The notes below the pieces were generated by a model. It was not told where the DNA came from. It did not search any database and worked only from the letters and a program-made list of their open reading frames with translations. 64,000 nt of DNA, taken from positions 1 to 64,000 of the forward strand of contig JABFQZ010000006.1 of the NCBI GenBank assembly GCA_013141435.1. Reading direction: 5' to 3'. Shown piece after piece: positions 17,002 through 25,139 of this stretch. Source of the stretch: Ferruginibacter sp. GTDB taxonomy: Bacteria > Bacteroidota > Bacteroidia > Chitinophagales > Chitinophagaceae. A program made the position numbers and the translations under genes. Within the stretch, counting starts at the first letter, position 1; every line of letters begins with the position of its first letter.

Positions 17002-17979
17002 ATGGGTACAAAGATACCAAAAAATGCCATTGATTTATTTAGTGGGGTTAAAATAGTTAGAGAAAAAAGCACTTTAAAATCTATTTCAGTTTTATGTAAA
17101 GAAGCCAAAGAGTTGGGAGAACTGAAAGAAGTGTGGGGCAAATTTGTGGGGGAAGGGCAAGTAATTTTATTCGCTTCACCAAGAGGAGTAGGTAAGTCTT
17201 TATTGTTAATGCAGCTCTGTATATCTATTTCGTATGGTTCAGAAAATTTCTTAGGAGAAAAAATTGGACGATTTGGTAATACACTTTATATTAATTTAGA
17301 AATGGGAGAAAACATAATAAAGCGCAGAGTACATAAAATATTTGCTAATTGCCCTTTCGAAAAACAAAATAATTACGAGGCGCATATAAGAACTACGAGG
17401 CACTCACTTGATGAAGATGTAACAGAAATTATTGAATTTATAATGAGAGTAAAACCAATTTTAATTGTAATAGATAATTTAAGAATGTCGTTTTTAAATT
17501 TCGATTTTAATAGTGGTGCTAATGTTTCCGATTTCATGAAAAAGATTATCTACCTCAGAGATATTACTAAAAGTGCAATAATATTAGTTGATCATTTTAA
17601 AAAATATACTTCCAATTCTTTGATAGATGAGGACAGTTTTAGTGGATCGGGAGTTAAATTGGATTTAAGTGATGGAGCTTTCTTTTTTTTAAAATCTAAC
17701 CAAGCTACAAATTTAAGGCTTTTAAAAAGAGGTAAATCCAGAGAATTTGAAGAAAGTGATAATGTGAAACTTATTGAATTTAATATAGAAACCTTATGGT
17801 TTTCTTTAAAAGAAGAAAGTGTAAATGAAGCCGATCATTTAGGGTTAAAAAAGTTGTCGGACAAACTTGAGCTCCTGGATAAAGCAAAAGAATTGAAGGA
17901 GGCAGGAAAAACATTGGATGAAATTGCTGCAATCTTAGGTAAGGGCAAAACTACCATTCATAGATGGTTGAGCAACTAA
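17002..17979 (+). CDS. RepA-like RecA-fold ATPase with C-terminal HTH
   Basis: The 325-residue product is an AAA_25/RepA-type hexameric helicase-like ATPase. Walker A is ASPRGVGKSLLLMQL (residues about 56-70), the second strand carries TLYINLEMG, and Walker B is LIVIDNLRM, followed by AIILVDHFKK. It ends in a helix-turn-helix (TLDEIAAILGKGKTTIHRWLSN). In plasmids such proteins melt or unwind the origin; on integrated elements they often support replication of the excised circle. The iteron-like repeat at 17984-18062 begins five bases after its stop codon and is a likely target. Replication function is inference. Confidence 0.8.
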   Translation: MGTKIPKNAIDLFSGVKIVREKSTLKSISVLCKEAKELGELKEVWGKFVGEGQVILFASPRGVGKSLLLMQLCISISYGSENFLGEKIGRFGNTLYINLEMGENIIKRRVHKIFANCPFEKQNNYEAHIRTTRHSLDEDVTEIIEFIMRVKPILIVIDNLRMSFLNFDFNSGANVSDFMKKIIYLRDITKSAIILVDHFKKYTSNSLIDEDSFSGSGVKLDLSDGAFFFLKSNQATNLRLLKRGKSREFEESDNVKLIEFNIETLWFSLKEESVNEADHLGLKKLSDKLELLDKAKELKEAGKTLDEIAAILGKGKTTIHRWLSN

Positions 17980-17983
17980 TGTT

Positions 17984-18062
17984 TTGTTCCGTTCCGTTCC
18001 GAAACTTGGGAAATGGAACAAACTATGTTCCGTTTTTGGCGATATGGAACGGAACGGAACAA
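17984..18062. repeat. Iteron-like GTTCC/GGAAC inverted repeat, possible origin
   Basis: A perfect 17-base inverted repeat: TTGTTCCGTTCCGTTCC at 17984-18000 and its complement at 18046-18062. Each arm holds three GTTCC units. The 45-base loop contains a further GGAACA/TGTTCC pair (18015-18020 and 18026-18031). In all there are eight GTTCC/GGAAC units in 79 bases. Position after the RepA-like gene and before the mobilization genes suits a replication or regulatory origin. Confidence 0.6.
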
Positions 18063-18155
18063 GCGAATAAAGAATTAATCCCTCAATTTTCAATCCCCTT
18101 CTGTTTTTAATTAATAAAGCATAAAACAAAATATAAAAACACCTCTACGCTTCTA

Positions 18156-18187
18156 AGCAAGTTATGCCGATGTCGGACAAACTTGCT
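18156..18187. repeat. Hairpin upstream of mob genes, oriT candidate
   Basis: AGCAAGTT (18156-18163) and AACTTGCT (18180-18187) enclose CCGATGTCGG, so the sequence can fold as a two-part hairpin. It lies about 40 bases before the MobC-like gene, where mobilizable elements usually keep oriT. No nick-site consensus is assigned. Confidence 0.4.
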
Positions 18188-18224
18188 ATTGACTGCCCGA
18201 TGGTTGCTAATAGGAATAAAGAAA

Positions 18225-18539
18225 ATGACTAATAATAAAACCCATAAAGTAACCATTCGATTTACAAATGAAGAATTTGAAAAACTGCAAGCACAATCAA
18301 AAAATGCAGGAATGCTAAAATCTGAATTTATTCGTTCCGCAATTTTTAGCGTAAACGTTATCGCTAAAATGACAGATGAAGAGCGAAAGATTTTACGAAC
18401 ATTATTTGGTGTAGCTACAAACCTCAACCAAATAGCGCATAAGGCAAATGCGCAAGTAGAATTTTTAACACTATCAATAGAGTTACAAAATACCCGACGG
18501 GAAATAGATGCTATCATAGAAAAATTCAATAAAAAATGA
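18225..18539 (+). CDS. MobC-like relaxosome accessory protein
   Basis: The 104-residue product opens with a ribbon-helix-helix (KTHKVTIRFTNEEFEKLQAQ) and continues with a helix (MLKSEFIRSAIFS) and the conserved GVATNLNQIAHKAN segment of the MobC/BfmC family. It would bind oriT and aid the relaxase. ATG at 18225 is chosen over an in-frame upstream TTG because a GGAATAAAG ribosome site precedes it and the RHH domain starts there. Its stop overlaps the relaxase start (ATGA), so the pair is translationally coupled. Confidence 0.88.
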   Translation: MTNNKTHKVTIRFTNEEFEKLQAQSKNAGMLKSEFIRSAIFSVNVIAKMTDEERKILRTLFGVATNLNQIAHKANAQVEFLTLSIELQNTRREIDAIIEKFNKK

Positions 18540-19441
18540 TTTGTAAAATTACTCAAGGAAGCGGTTTTGGTGGAGCAGTAAATTATGTAATGGGTAAAGA
18601 TGAAGCCGAGCTACTTGACTCCAATGGGGTAAGAAGTTATGATAAACTTTTGGTTACAAAAGATTTTGAAATGATAAGTAAACAGAATGAAAGAGTAAAA
18701 AGACCAGTATTAAATATCTCAGTAAGTTTTCATAAAAACGATAAAGAAAAAATTACCAACGAAAAAATGAAAGCCATTGCAAAAAAAATATTAACCGGAA
18801 TGGGATTTGCCAATGCCCAATACATTGTTGTACGACATCATGATGCTGGGCATCCACATTTTCACATAGTAACATCGAGGGTAGATATGGATTTGAAAAC
18901 AATATCCGACAAGCATAATTTTTTAAGGTTAAATAATATTCGCAAAGCAATAGAAAATACTTACCCCGAATTAACCAGTGCAAATGGCAAAAATGTTTCC
19001 CAGTCAAACCCTTTAAAACTAAAAGGAAAAGATGCGGTTAAATACAAAATATATAATGCTATAAAAATAGAAATACAGAAATCTATAAATATAGAAACGC
19101 TCATAAAAAATCTGGAGAAAAATCATGCAATAATAACAGAATTAAAATACAGGCGTGGAAGTATAAATGTAGTAGATGGAATAAAATTCCACTCAGACAA
19201 CACTTGGCTATCGGGCAGTAAAATTGATAAAAATTGTAGTTACCTAAATTTATTAAAACAAATAGAAGGGAATAAATTAGAAACCAAAATTGGACTGCAA
19301 GAAACAAAACCAAATAGAGCTGAAAATAAAATTGATGCAGCAGCAAACCTTGTAAAAAATATAATTCAGCAAAATGAAACGCATAATGGGGTAAAGAAAA
19401 AACGCAGCTGGGCAGAAGATGATAACGAATTAGAAAGATAG
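18536..19441 (+). CDS. Relaxase/mobilization nuclease
   Basis: The 301-residue protein belongs to the relaxase/mobilization nuclease family (PF03432 type). The metal-binding motif is visible as HHDAGHPHFHIVTSRVD, residues about 101-117, with the catalytic Tyr candidates YVMG near the N-terminus (residue about 17) and YDKL (about 36). It opens with ICKITQGSGFGGAVNYVMGKD, a typical start. It would nick oriT and lead the transferred strand. It is short compared with conjugative relaxases and lacks a helicase domain, which suits a mobilizable element. Confidence 0.9.
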   Translation: MICKITQGSGFGGAVNYVMGKDEAELLDSNGVRSYDKLLVTKDFEMISKQNERVKRPVLNISVSFHKNDKEKITNEKMKAIAKKILTGMGFANAQYIVVRHHDAGHPHFHIVTSRVDMDLKTISDKHNFLRLNNIRKAIENTYPELTSANGKNVSQSNPLKLKGKDAVKYKIYNAIKIEIQKSINIETLIKNLEKNHAIITELKYRRGSINVVDGIKFHSDNTWLSGSKIDKNCSYLNLLKQIEGNKLETKIGLQETKPNRAENKIDAAANLVKNIIQQNETHNGVKKKRSWAEDDNELER

Positions 19442-19476
19442 AAAACTGTAAATACATAACTACATAAATACATATT

Positions 19477-20034
19477 ATGGCTGCAATATCGAACAAAGAC
19501 TTAGAACAATTTGGCGGAGTAATTAATACACTTATAAACCAAATAAAAAAGCAGGATGAAAGTATAAAAGAAAGCAATAGTAAAAATATTGACACTACAA
19601 TAAAGTATTATCATGTAATGCAAAAAAATCAAAACCAATTTATAGAAGGTTTTGAGTATTTAAGAAAAGTAGTGGAAAAAACACAAATACCACCACCAAG
19701 TGTTTCTATAGATTTTAAGAAAGATTTTGAATTGAAAGTAACTAATGTATTAGAAGAAATGAAGGAAAGTGTGTTAAAACAAAATAAGAAAACACCCTTT
19801 CAAAAATACTTTATAATGTCTTTGACTTTGATAACAATAATAACAATATCTCTTTTATTGTATAGAATAGGAAGTAATACAAAACAAACAAAAATTGACG
19901 CTATAAAATATAGGTTGAAGATTAAGTTGGCAAGAGGAGTATCAAAGAAAAATCATTTATCATGGGATTCTACAGCAAACATGTTTTCCTTATCAGAGTT
20001 AGAAGAAAAATTATTTAAAACAGAAGGGAAATAA
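19477..20034 (+). CDS. Coiled-coil protein with one membrane helix
   Basis: The 185-residue protein has a Gln/Lys/Asn-rich, mostly helical region (residues about 5-105) and one transmembrane segment (residues about 112-129, ISLLLYR at its end), then a charged soluble tail. The shape resembles MobB-like or MbeB/MbeD-type accessory proteins that tether the relaxosome to the membrane. Position directly after the relaxase supports that, but no motif proves it. Confidence 0.65.
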   Translation: MAAISNKDLEQFGGVINTLINQIKKQDESIKESNSKNIDTTIKYYHVMQKNQNQFIEGFEYLRKVVEKTQIPPPSVSIDFKKDFELKVTNVLEEMKESVLKQNKKTPFQKYFIMSLTLITIITISLLLYRIGSNTKQTKIDAIKYRLKIKLARGVSKKNHLSWDSTANMFSLSELEEKLFKTEGK

Positions 20035-20094
20035 AAAGTACAAGATTATAGAAATATAGATTTCTATAACTACATAAAACTAAACCAAAATAAT

Positions 20095-20703
20095 ATGCCA
20101 CAAATAATAACCATTGCCCATCAAAAAGGCGGAGTAGGAAAATCAACACTAAGTTTTAACCTGGCACATGTTTTTAAAAATGGACTTAAAGTTGGGTTAT
20201 GCGATACCGATTTACAAGGCAGTTTAAGCAATTTGCAATTAGAAGTAGATGGAATAGAAATACTACCAATACCCAATGAAATATCTACATTGAAATTATT
20301 CGACCATGAAATTATCATCATTGATACACCACCATATTTGAGCAATAAACTATCAGATTTATTTGCCATTAGCAATTTTATTTTGATACCTACAAAGGCT
20401 GGATTTTTAGATTATATGGCTATAAAATCTACCATCGTTTTGCTCAAAGAAAGTATGCAAAAATCGCCTACTGTAAAAGCTGGCATAGTATTTAATATGA
20501 TAAAACAACAAGCAACCATCAAAGCTGAAGTTGAAAAACTATTGGAAGACTCGGCAATTGATATTATGCAAACATTTATTACAGATAGGGTAAGTTATAC
20601 ACGGTCAGTAATTACAGGTGGCATTTTAAAATCAACCGATGAGAAAGCAAAGAAGGAAATAATATCGTTAGCCGATGAAATTTTGAATAGAATAGGAATT
20701 TAA
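20095..20703 (+). CDS. ParA-family ATPase
   Basis: The 202-residue protein is a short ParA/Soj-type ATPase: deviant Walker A HQKGGVGKSTLSFNLA (residues about 9-24), DTDLQGSLS, Walker B IIIIDTPPYLSNKL (about 70-83). It probably helps keep the excised circle in daughter cells. The small RHH gene that follows by 23 bases is its likely ParB/ParG-like partner. Confidence 0.88.
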   Translation: MPQIITIAHQKGGVGKSTLSFNLAHVFKNGLKVGLCDTDLQGSLSNLQLEVDGIEILPIPNEISTLKLFDHEIIIIDTPPYLSNKLSDLFAISNFILIPTKAGFLDYMAIKSTIVLLKESMQKSPTVKAGIVFNMIKQQATIKAEVEKLLEDSAIDIMQTFITDRVSYTRSVITGGILKSTDEKAKKEIISLADEILNRIGI

Positions 20704-20726
20704 TTTTAACCATAAAAAACAAAGCA

Positions 20727-20966
20727 ATGGGCGAATACGACGAAAAACTAAACAGTTTTAAAAATAGGGTAAATGCAGCACCAGCAAAAACACCAATACA
20801 AGAGGTGCGCCAAGTAGAAATAAAAATTAAAACCGAAGTACAATTAAATGTATGGATACCAAAAGATTTGCTGCAAGCAGTAAAACTAAAAGCAGTAAAC
20901 GAAAACAAAAGCATAAAACAGATTGTGCAGCAAGCTGTAGAAAATTATTTGGCATTAGTGCCATAA
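20727..20966 (+). CDS. Small ribbon-helix-helix partner of ParA
   Basis: The 79-residue product has a flexible polar N-terminus (residues 1-35) and a C-terminal RHH-like part, VQLNVWIPKDLLQAVKLKA followed by KSIKQIVQQAVENYL. This is the build of ParG/omega-type centromere-binding proteins that pair with short ParA ATPases. It probably binds a partition site near the operon. Function inferred from neighbour and shape. Confidence 0.65.
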   Translation: MGEYDEKLNSFKNRVNAAPAKTPIQEVRQVEIKIKTEVQLNVWIPKDLLQAVKLKAVNENKSIKQIVQQAVENYLALVP

Positions 20967-21110
20967 TTTTTTAAAGTATTATAAAAAGTGATATCCCAAT
21001 AAATTATTGCAATGAGAGCATATTAGTATAAATTTTATAGCAATGCTGAAATACCTTTTTTGAATTTGTGGCAGTTCAAATGGCACGACTGGATTATAAG
21101 CAAAGGTTCA

Positions 21111-21377
21111 TTAAGGATTTGGAAATGAAAATAATTCGGTAACCTTTACATTCAAAGCATTTGCCAAGGCATAAGCAATAGAAATAGTTGGATTACTCAA
21201 CCCCCTTTCTATTTTGGCAATCTGTGAATATTCAATATCGGCTTCAAAGGCAAGGTTTAGCATGGTAAGTTGCTTTTTTTGTCGGATTTTTCTCAAATTT
21301 TCGCCAAAAGCTTTTATATACTTGATATTGCGTGTTTTATTCAAGCAAGCAATGTGGCTAAAAAGCCATAAAAGCAC
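21111..21377 (-). CDS. XRE-family helix-turn-helix regulator
   Basis: The 88-residue product has a Cro/CI-type domain (FGENLRKIRQKKQLTMLNLA, then EYSQIAKIERGLSNPTISIAYALANAL), the standard five-helix arrangement. The first ten or so residues are hydrophobic and look out of place, so an internal TTG at 21344 may be the true start, giving about 77 residues. It is encoded opposite to its neighbours, between the partition genes and the secreted module, and may control either. Confidence 0.78.
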   Translation of the reverse strand: MLLWLFSHIACLNKTRNIKYIKAFGENLRKIRQKKQLTMLNLAFEADIEYSQIAKIERGLSNPTISIAYALANALNVKVTELFSFPNP

Positions 21378-21557
21378 TATGGTATAAATGCCATAATTTA
21401 TTTGGTAGTTACTTTTATTTATTTTAACATTACATAATTATATATTTATGTAAATATGTAAGCATTTGAAAATTGCCAATTCGATTATCCTACAGAAGTT
21501 AATCATTTTTAATGAAGTTAATTTCTAATAAATCATAACTAACAAAAGCTTTAATAT

Positions 21558-23954
21558 TTGAGATTTGCAAGGCTTACCATACTGCTAACACTACACTCCG
21601 CCCTTTGCTACGGACAGCAGCAAAATATCATCAACTCCACATTCAACAATACCACATTCCTACAAACAGATTCAGGAATAATAATAAATACCTACACAAG
21701 AATATCCTGCAAGTCTTATTCAATTACAAGTGAATTTATCCCTAGTCCTAGAGAAGCCGTAAAGTATGTAGAACGTAAAACAATAGAACAAGCTGCCATT
21801 CAAAAACCCAAGCTGATTACGATTCATGGTAATATTTCCTATGACTATTTTTACCGCAGTAAAATAGATACACCAATAAATCAGCAAAATTTCCAGCAAC
21901 ACACAGAAAGGGTTTATTTGGATATAATGGTAAAAGAAAAATATCCACTAAAAGTAAATTTTGCAAGCAGACAAAGTAACTCACCATATTTCCGAAATTT
22001 CTTTGATGTTAATTTCAATTTTGATAGATATACTTATAACAGAAATATTAAACAACAAATATTAGATAAATTAAAAGCGCAAGTCCCACAATACCAATAT
22101 CCCGATTTGGCCAAAGCAGAAGCGGAATTAAAAAAGTATAAAGACGAATATAGAACAACAAAATCTTGGTTGGAAAGCCCTGCCACATTGCAAAAAATAA
22201 TTGAAGAAAGGGAAAGAGCTTATTACCAAAAATTTAAAGCAGCAGAAGATTCCTTAAATGCCATTGCAAATCAACATACAGTTTTGGATAGCATCAATAA
22301 AATAAAAGATAAAGGTTTAGCATTAGAAGATAAGGCAAAAGAAAAGCAACATGAAATAACAGATTCCTTGCAATCATTAAAAGCGGGTATTGTAAATAAG
22401 AAAGACAGTTTAGTAAGCAATGCAAAAAACAGGATTGATAGCATTGCAGACCCCTACACAAAATTGTATGAAAAAAAGAAAGCAGAATTAGACTCTTTAG
22501 AAAAACGAATTACCGCTTATAAAAGCAAAACAGATAGTATTAGAAATGCCATACAAAAAGATGTTGCAGGGATAAAGCAAAAAATATATAAAACCACAAG
22601 TGAAAAAGAATTGCGCAAATTGGCAAATGATAATGGTATTGATGTAGATAAAAAAAGTAAACTAGAAAAACAATTAGCTGCTATAAAAACATTGAGTATT
22701 GGTAGAAGTGTACTGAATTATACAGAGCTTACTGCGCAAAACATTACTGTTACAGGAGTTAATATTGAATATAATCCTTCATACTATGTTGCTTTTGCAG
22801 CAGGTAAAATTGATTATAGGTTTAGGGATTTTTTTAATAAAGGAACACAGCATAATAATCAATATGTAACAATAGGGAGGTTAGGCATTGGTGATAAAGA
22901 ACACAAGGCAATAATCTTTTCGTATTTTACGGGTAGGAAAAGCAATTCCAATTATGGGTTTTCGGACAGCATACAAAATACGGTAAACCTAATGGGTTAT
23001 TCCGTAGAAGCTATTTACAAGAAGGATGAAAATACTTTTTTAAGTGCGGAGTTTGCAAAATCTACAAAACCCGTAACAGGCAATTTGCAGACCAATAAAC
23101 AAACTGGCTCATTGGTAAAATTCAATGACCAAAGCAATATGGGTATAAATATAAAAGCCCAAACCATCATACCCGAAACAAATACCAAGCTAAGCGGTTT
23201 TTTCAGAAAGACAGGAGAGGATTTTCAATCTTTTAGTTTGTTTAGTTACCATACCGACCAAACTTCATGGTTGGCTAGAGCCGACCAATCTTTCCTTAAA
23301 AATAAAATAGCATTAACGGGAATGCTTAGACGTAATGATTTCAGCAATCCCTTTACAGATAAAACATACAAGACAAGCACTATTTTTAAAAGTATTTTGG
23401 TAAATGTTCGTTTTCCAAAATATCCATCCGTAAGTGTAGGTTATTATCCTGGTACCCAGTTGTACATGATAGATAATGAAAAAATAAGAGAGAGTGCTTA
23501 TTATATTTTGAATGGTTCTGTTGTGTATAGTTATTTTTTCAAAGGTTTAGCAATGAATAGTTCAGTGGTTTATAACAAATATACCAGTGAAGCTACCGAT
23601 TCTGGATTTGTAGCTTATAAGGGAATAAATTATTATGCATCGCAGTCAGTTTTTTTGAAAAAGTTACAATTACAAGGTGGTTATGCATATACTAAGCAAC
23701 CTATTTTAGAATATTATACATTAGAGACATCGGGAGATTATGCAATACGGAACTGGTTAAAAATAGGTGTAAGTGCAAAATACAATAATGTGAGTGGAGG
23801 TAATAATTATTGGGGACAGAGTATTCAACTAAGAACAGATTTTAAACAATTTGGAGGTGTTCAATTGCAATATGAAAAATCTTATTTACCATCAATAAAT
23901 CAAACATTATATCCTGTAGAAATTGGCAGGCTGTCATACTATAAAAACTTTTAA
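21558..23954 (+). CDS. Exported protein: coiled coil plus outer-membrane barrel
   Basis: Not a family I can name. The 798-residue product starts with TTG at 21558 (an in-frame stop lies just before) and a signal peptide (RFARLTILLTLHSALCYGQ). Residues about 60-160 are a beta-rich domain; about 175-380 are a long charged coiled coil (KAEAELKKYKDEYRTTKSW; DSLQSLKAGIVNKKDS). Residues about 385-798 alternate aromatic strands and end in SYYKNF, as expected of a beta-barrel with a terminal aromatic residue. It resembles intimin/invasin-type or dedicated export pores in layout. The next gene begins two bases after it, so it heads the secreted-giant module and is a candidate exit pore. Confidence 0.7.
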   Translation: MRFARLTILLTLHSALCYGQQQNIINSTFNNTTFLQTDSGIIINTYTRISCKSYSITSEFIPSPREAVKYVERKTIEQAAIQKPKLITIHGNISYDYFYRSKIDTPINQQNFQQHTERVYLDIMVKEKYPLKVNFASRQSNSPYFRNFFDVNFNFDRYTYNRNIKQQILDKLKAQVPQYQYPDLAKAEAELKKYKDEYRTTKSWLESPATLQKIIEERERAYYQKFKAAEDSLNAIANQHTVLDSINKIKDKGLALEDKAKEKQHEITDSLQSLKAGIVNKKDSLVSNAKNRIDSIADPYTKLYEKKKAELDSLEKRITAYKSKTDSIRNAIQKDVAGIKQKIYKTTSEKELRKLANDNGIDVDKKSKLEKQLAAIKTLSIGRSVLNYTELTAQNITVTGVNIEYNPSYYVAFAAGKIDYRFRDFFNKGTQHNNQYVTIGRLGIGDKEHKAIIFSYFTGRKSNSNYGFSDSIQNTVNLMGYSVEAIYKKDENTFLSAEFAKSTKPVTGNLQTNKQTGSLVKFNDQSNMGINIKAQTIIPETNTKLSGFFRKTGEDFQSFSLFSYHTDQTSWLARADQSFLKNKIALTGMLRRNDFSNPFTDKTYKTSTIFKSILVNVRFPKYPSVSVGYYPGTQLYMIDNEKIRESAYYILNGSVVYSYFFKGLAMNSSVVYNKYTSEATDSGFVAYKGINYYASQSVFLKKLQLQGGYAYTKQPILEYYTLETSGDYAIRNWLKIGVSAKYNNVSGGNNYWGQSIQLRTDFKQFGGVQLQYEKSYLPSINQTLYPVEIGRLSYYKNF

Positions 23955-23956
23955 TT

Positions 23957-25066
23957 ATGCTAAAAAAACTTTTTGCTATTGCATTGTTTGCATTTCCAAT
24001 AATTGGTCATGCACAGGTAACACTCAATGCACAACTACCCCAAGCAGGCTTTGTACAAAAAGAACAATTGTGGAATTTGATTTTGGTGAATAACAATGCC
24101 GATGTCTTAGATGTAAGCATTCAAATGAATCTGCAAGATGCAATTACAGGGCAAGTAGTATTAACAGCAACTACAGGAAATTTATTGTTAAGTAAAGGGG
24201 TTAAAATGATAAAATCGGGAGACATACAACCCATTACTTATAATTATACTGCTTCAGATTTATCTAAAAATTATTTACCAATGGGAGCTTATGTAGCCTG
24301 TTATCAAATAATAAACAATACAAGCAGAAAAGAAACGCCATTAGCAGAAGAATGTATTCGTATTAATATTGACCCATTAAGCCCACCAATGCTAAATAGC
24401 CCTTCCGATAAATCAGAAATTGAAAGCCCATACCCACAATTTACCTGGATGCCGCCAACACCTTTTGATATGTTTAGTAGCCTTAGTTATGAATTATTGG
24501 TAACCGAAGTATTGCAAGGGCAGACCCCAATAGAAGCCATTCAATACAATACAGCTATATACAGTAAAGGTAATATCAACCAAGCTTATGAAAGTTATGC
24601 AAGCAGTTTTTATAAGCTAGATACTGGTAAATTATATGCATGGCAGGTGATTGCAAAAAATGGGATGAACTATGCTGCTAAAACAGAAGTGTGGACATTT
24701 AAAGTTGCTCAACCTTCTTGGGTTAAACAATTGATTGAGCAAACTCCCTTTATCAAAATGAAAAGAGATAACCCTGAAAAAGGAATTGCGCCAAATGGCA
24801 TTTTAAAATTATCGTATAACAATGAAACAACTGATACTACTATAACTATACATTTAATAGATTTAAGTGCAGCTAAAAAGCAGGATTTGAAACTTGAGAT
24901 AAAGGTTTCAGGAGGAGAAAATTTGATTCAGAAAGATGTACAAAAAATATTACATACAAAAGCAGATAAAATTTATGAAGCCTATATCATTAATTCAAGA
25001 AATGAAAAATGGAGGATGCTTTTTGAAGTACATGAATACAAAGACAAAAAAGTAGAAAGAAATTAA
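23957..25066 (+). CDS. Exported protein with beta-sandwich domains
   Basis: The 369-residue protein has a signal peptide (KKLFAIALFAFPIIGHAQ) and two probable beta-sandwich regions. Residues about 22-140 carry a lipoprotein-free Ig-like fold with a conserved-looking GAYVACYQI segment; about 145-260 have an Fn3-like region (PQFTWMPPTPFDMFSSLSYELLV; YAWQVIAKNG). The C-terminal third is Lys-rich. It starts 2 bases after the barrel protein and so is coupled to it; a periplasmic or surface adaptor role is plausible. Family not identified. Confidence 0.65.
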   Translation: MLKKLFAIALFAFPIIGHAQVTLNAQLPQAGFVQKEQLWNLILVNNNADVLDVSIQMNLQDAITGQVVLTATTGNLLLSKGVKMIKSGDIQPITYNYTASDLSKNYLPMGAYVACYQIINNTSRKETPLAEECIRINIDPLSPPMLNSPSDKSEIESPYPQFTWMPPTPFDMFSSLSYELLVTEVLQGQTPIEAIQYNTAIYSKGNINQAYESYASSFYKLDTGKLYAWQVIAKNGMNYAAKTEVWTFKVAQPSWVKQLIEQTPFIKMKRDNPEKGIAPNGILKLSYNNETTDTTITIHLIDLSAAKKQDLKLEIKVSGGENLIQKDVQKILHTKADKIYEAYIINSRNEKWRMLFEVHEYKDKKVERN

Positions 25067-25139
25067 TATCTATTGGATTTTAAAAACCTTACATGTGTTA
25101 CATGTTGGAGATACTAAAACGGAATAAACCATTCAAAAT

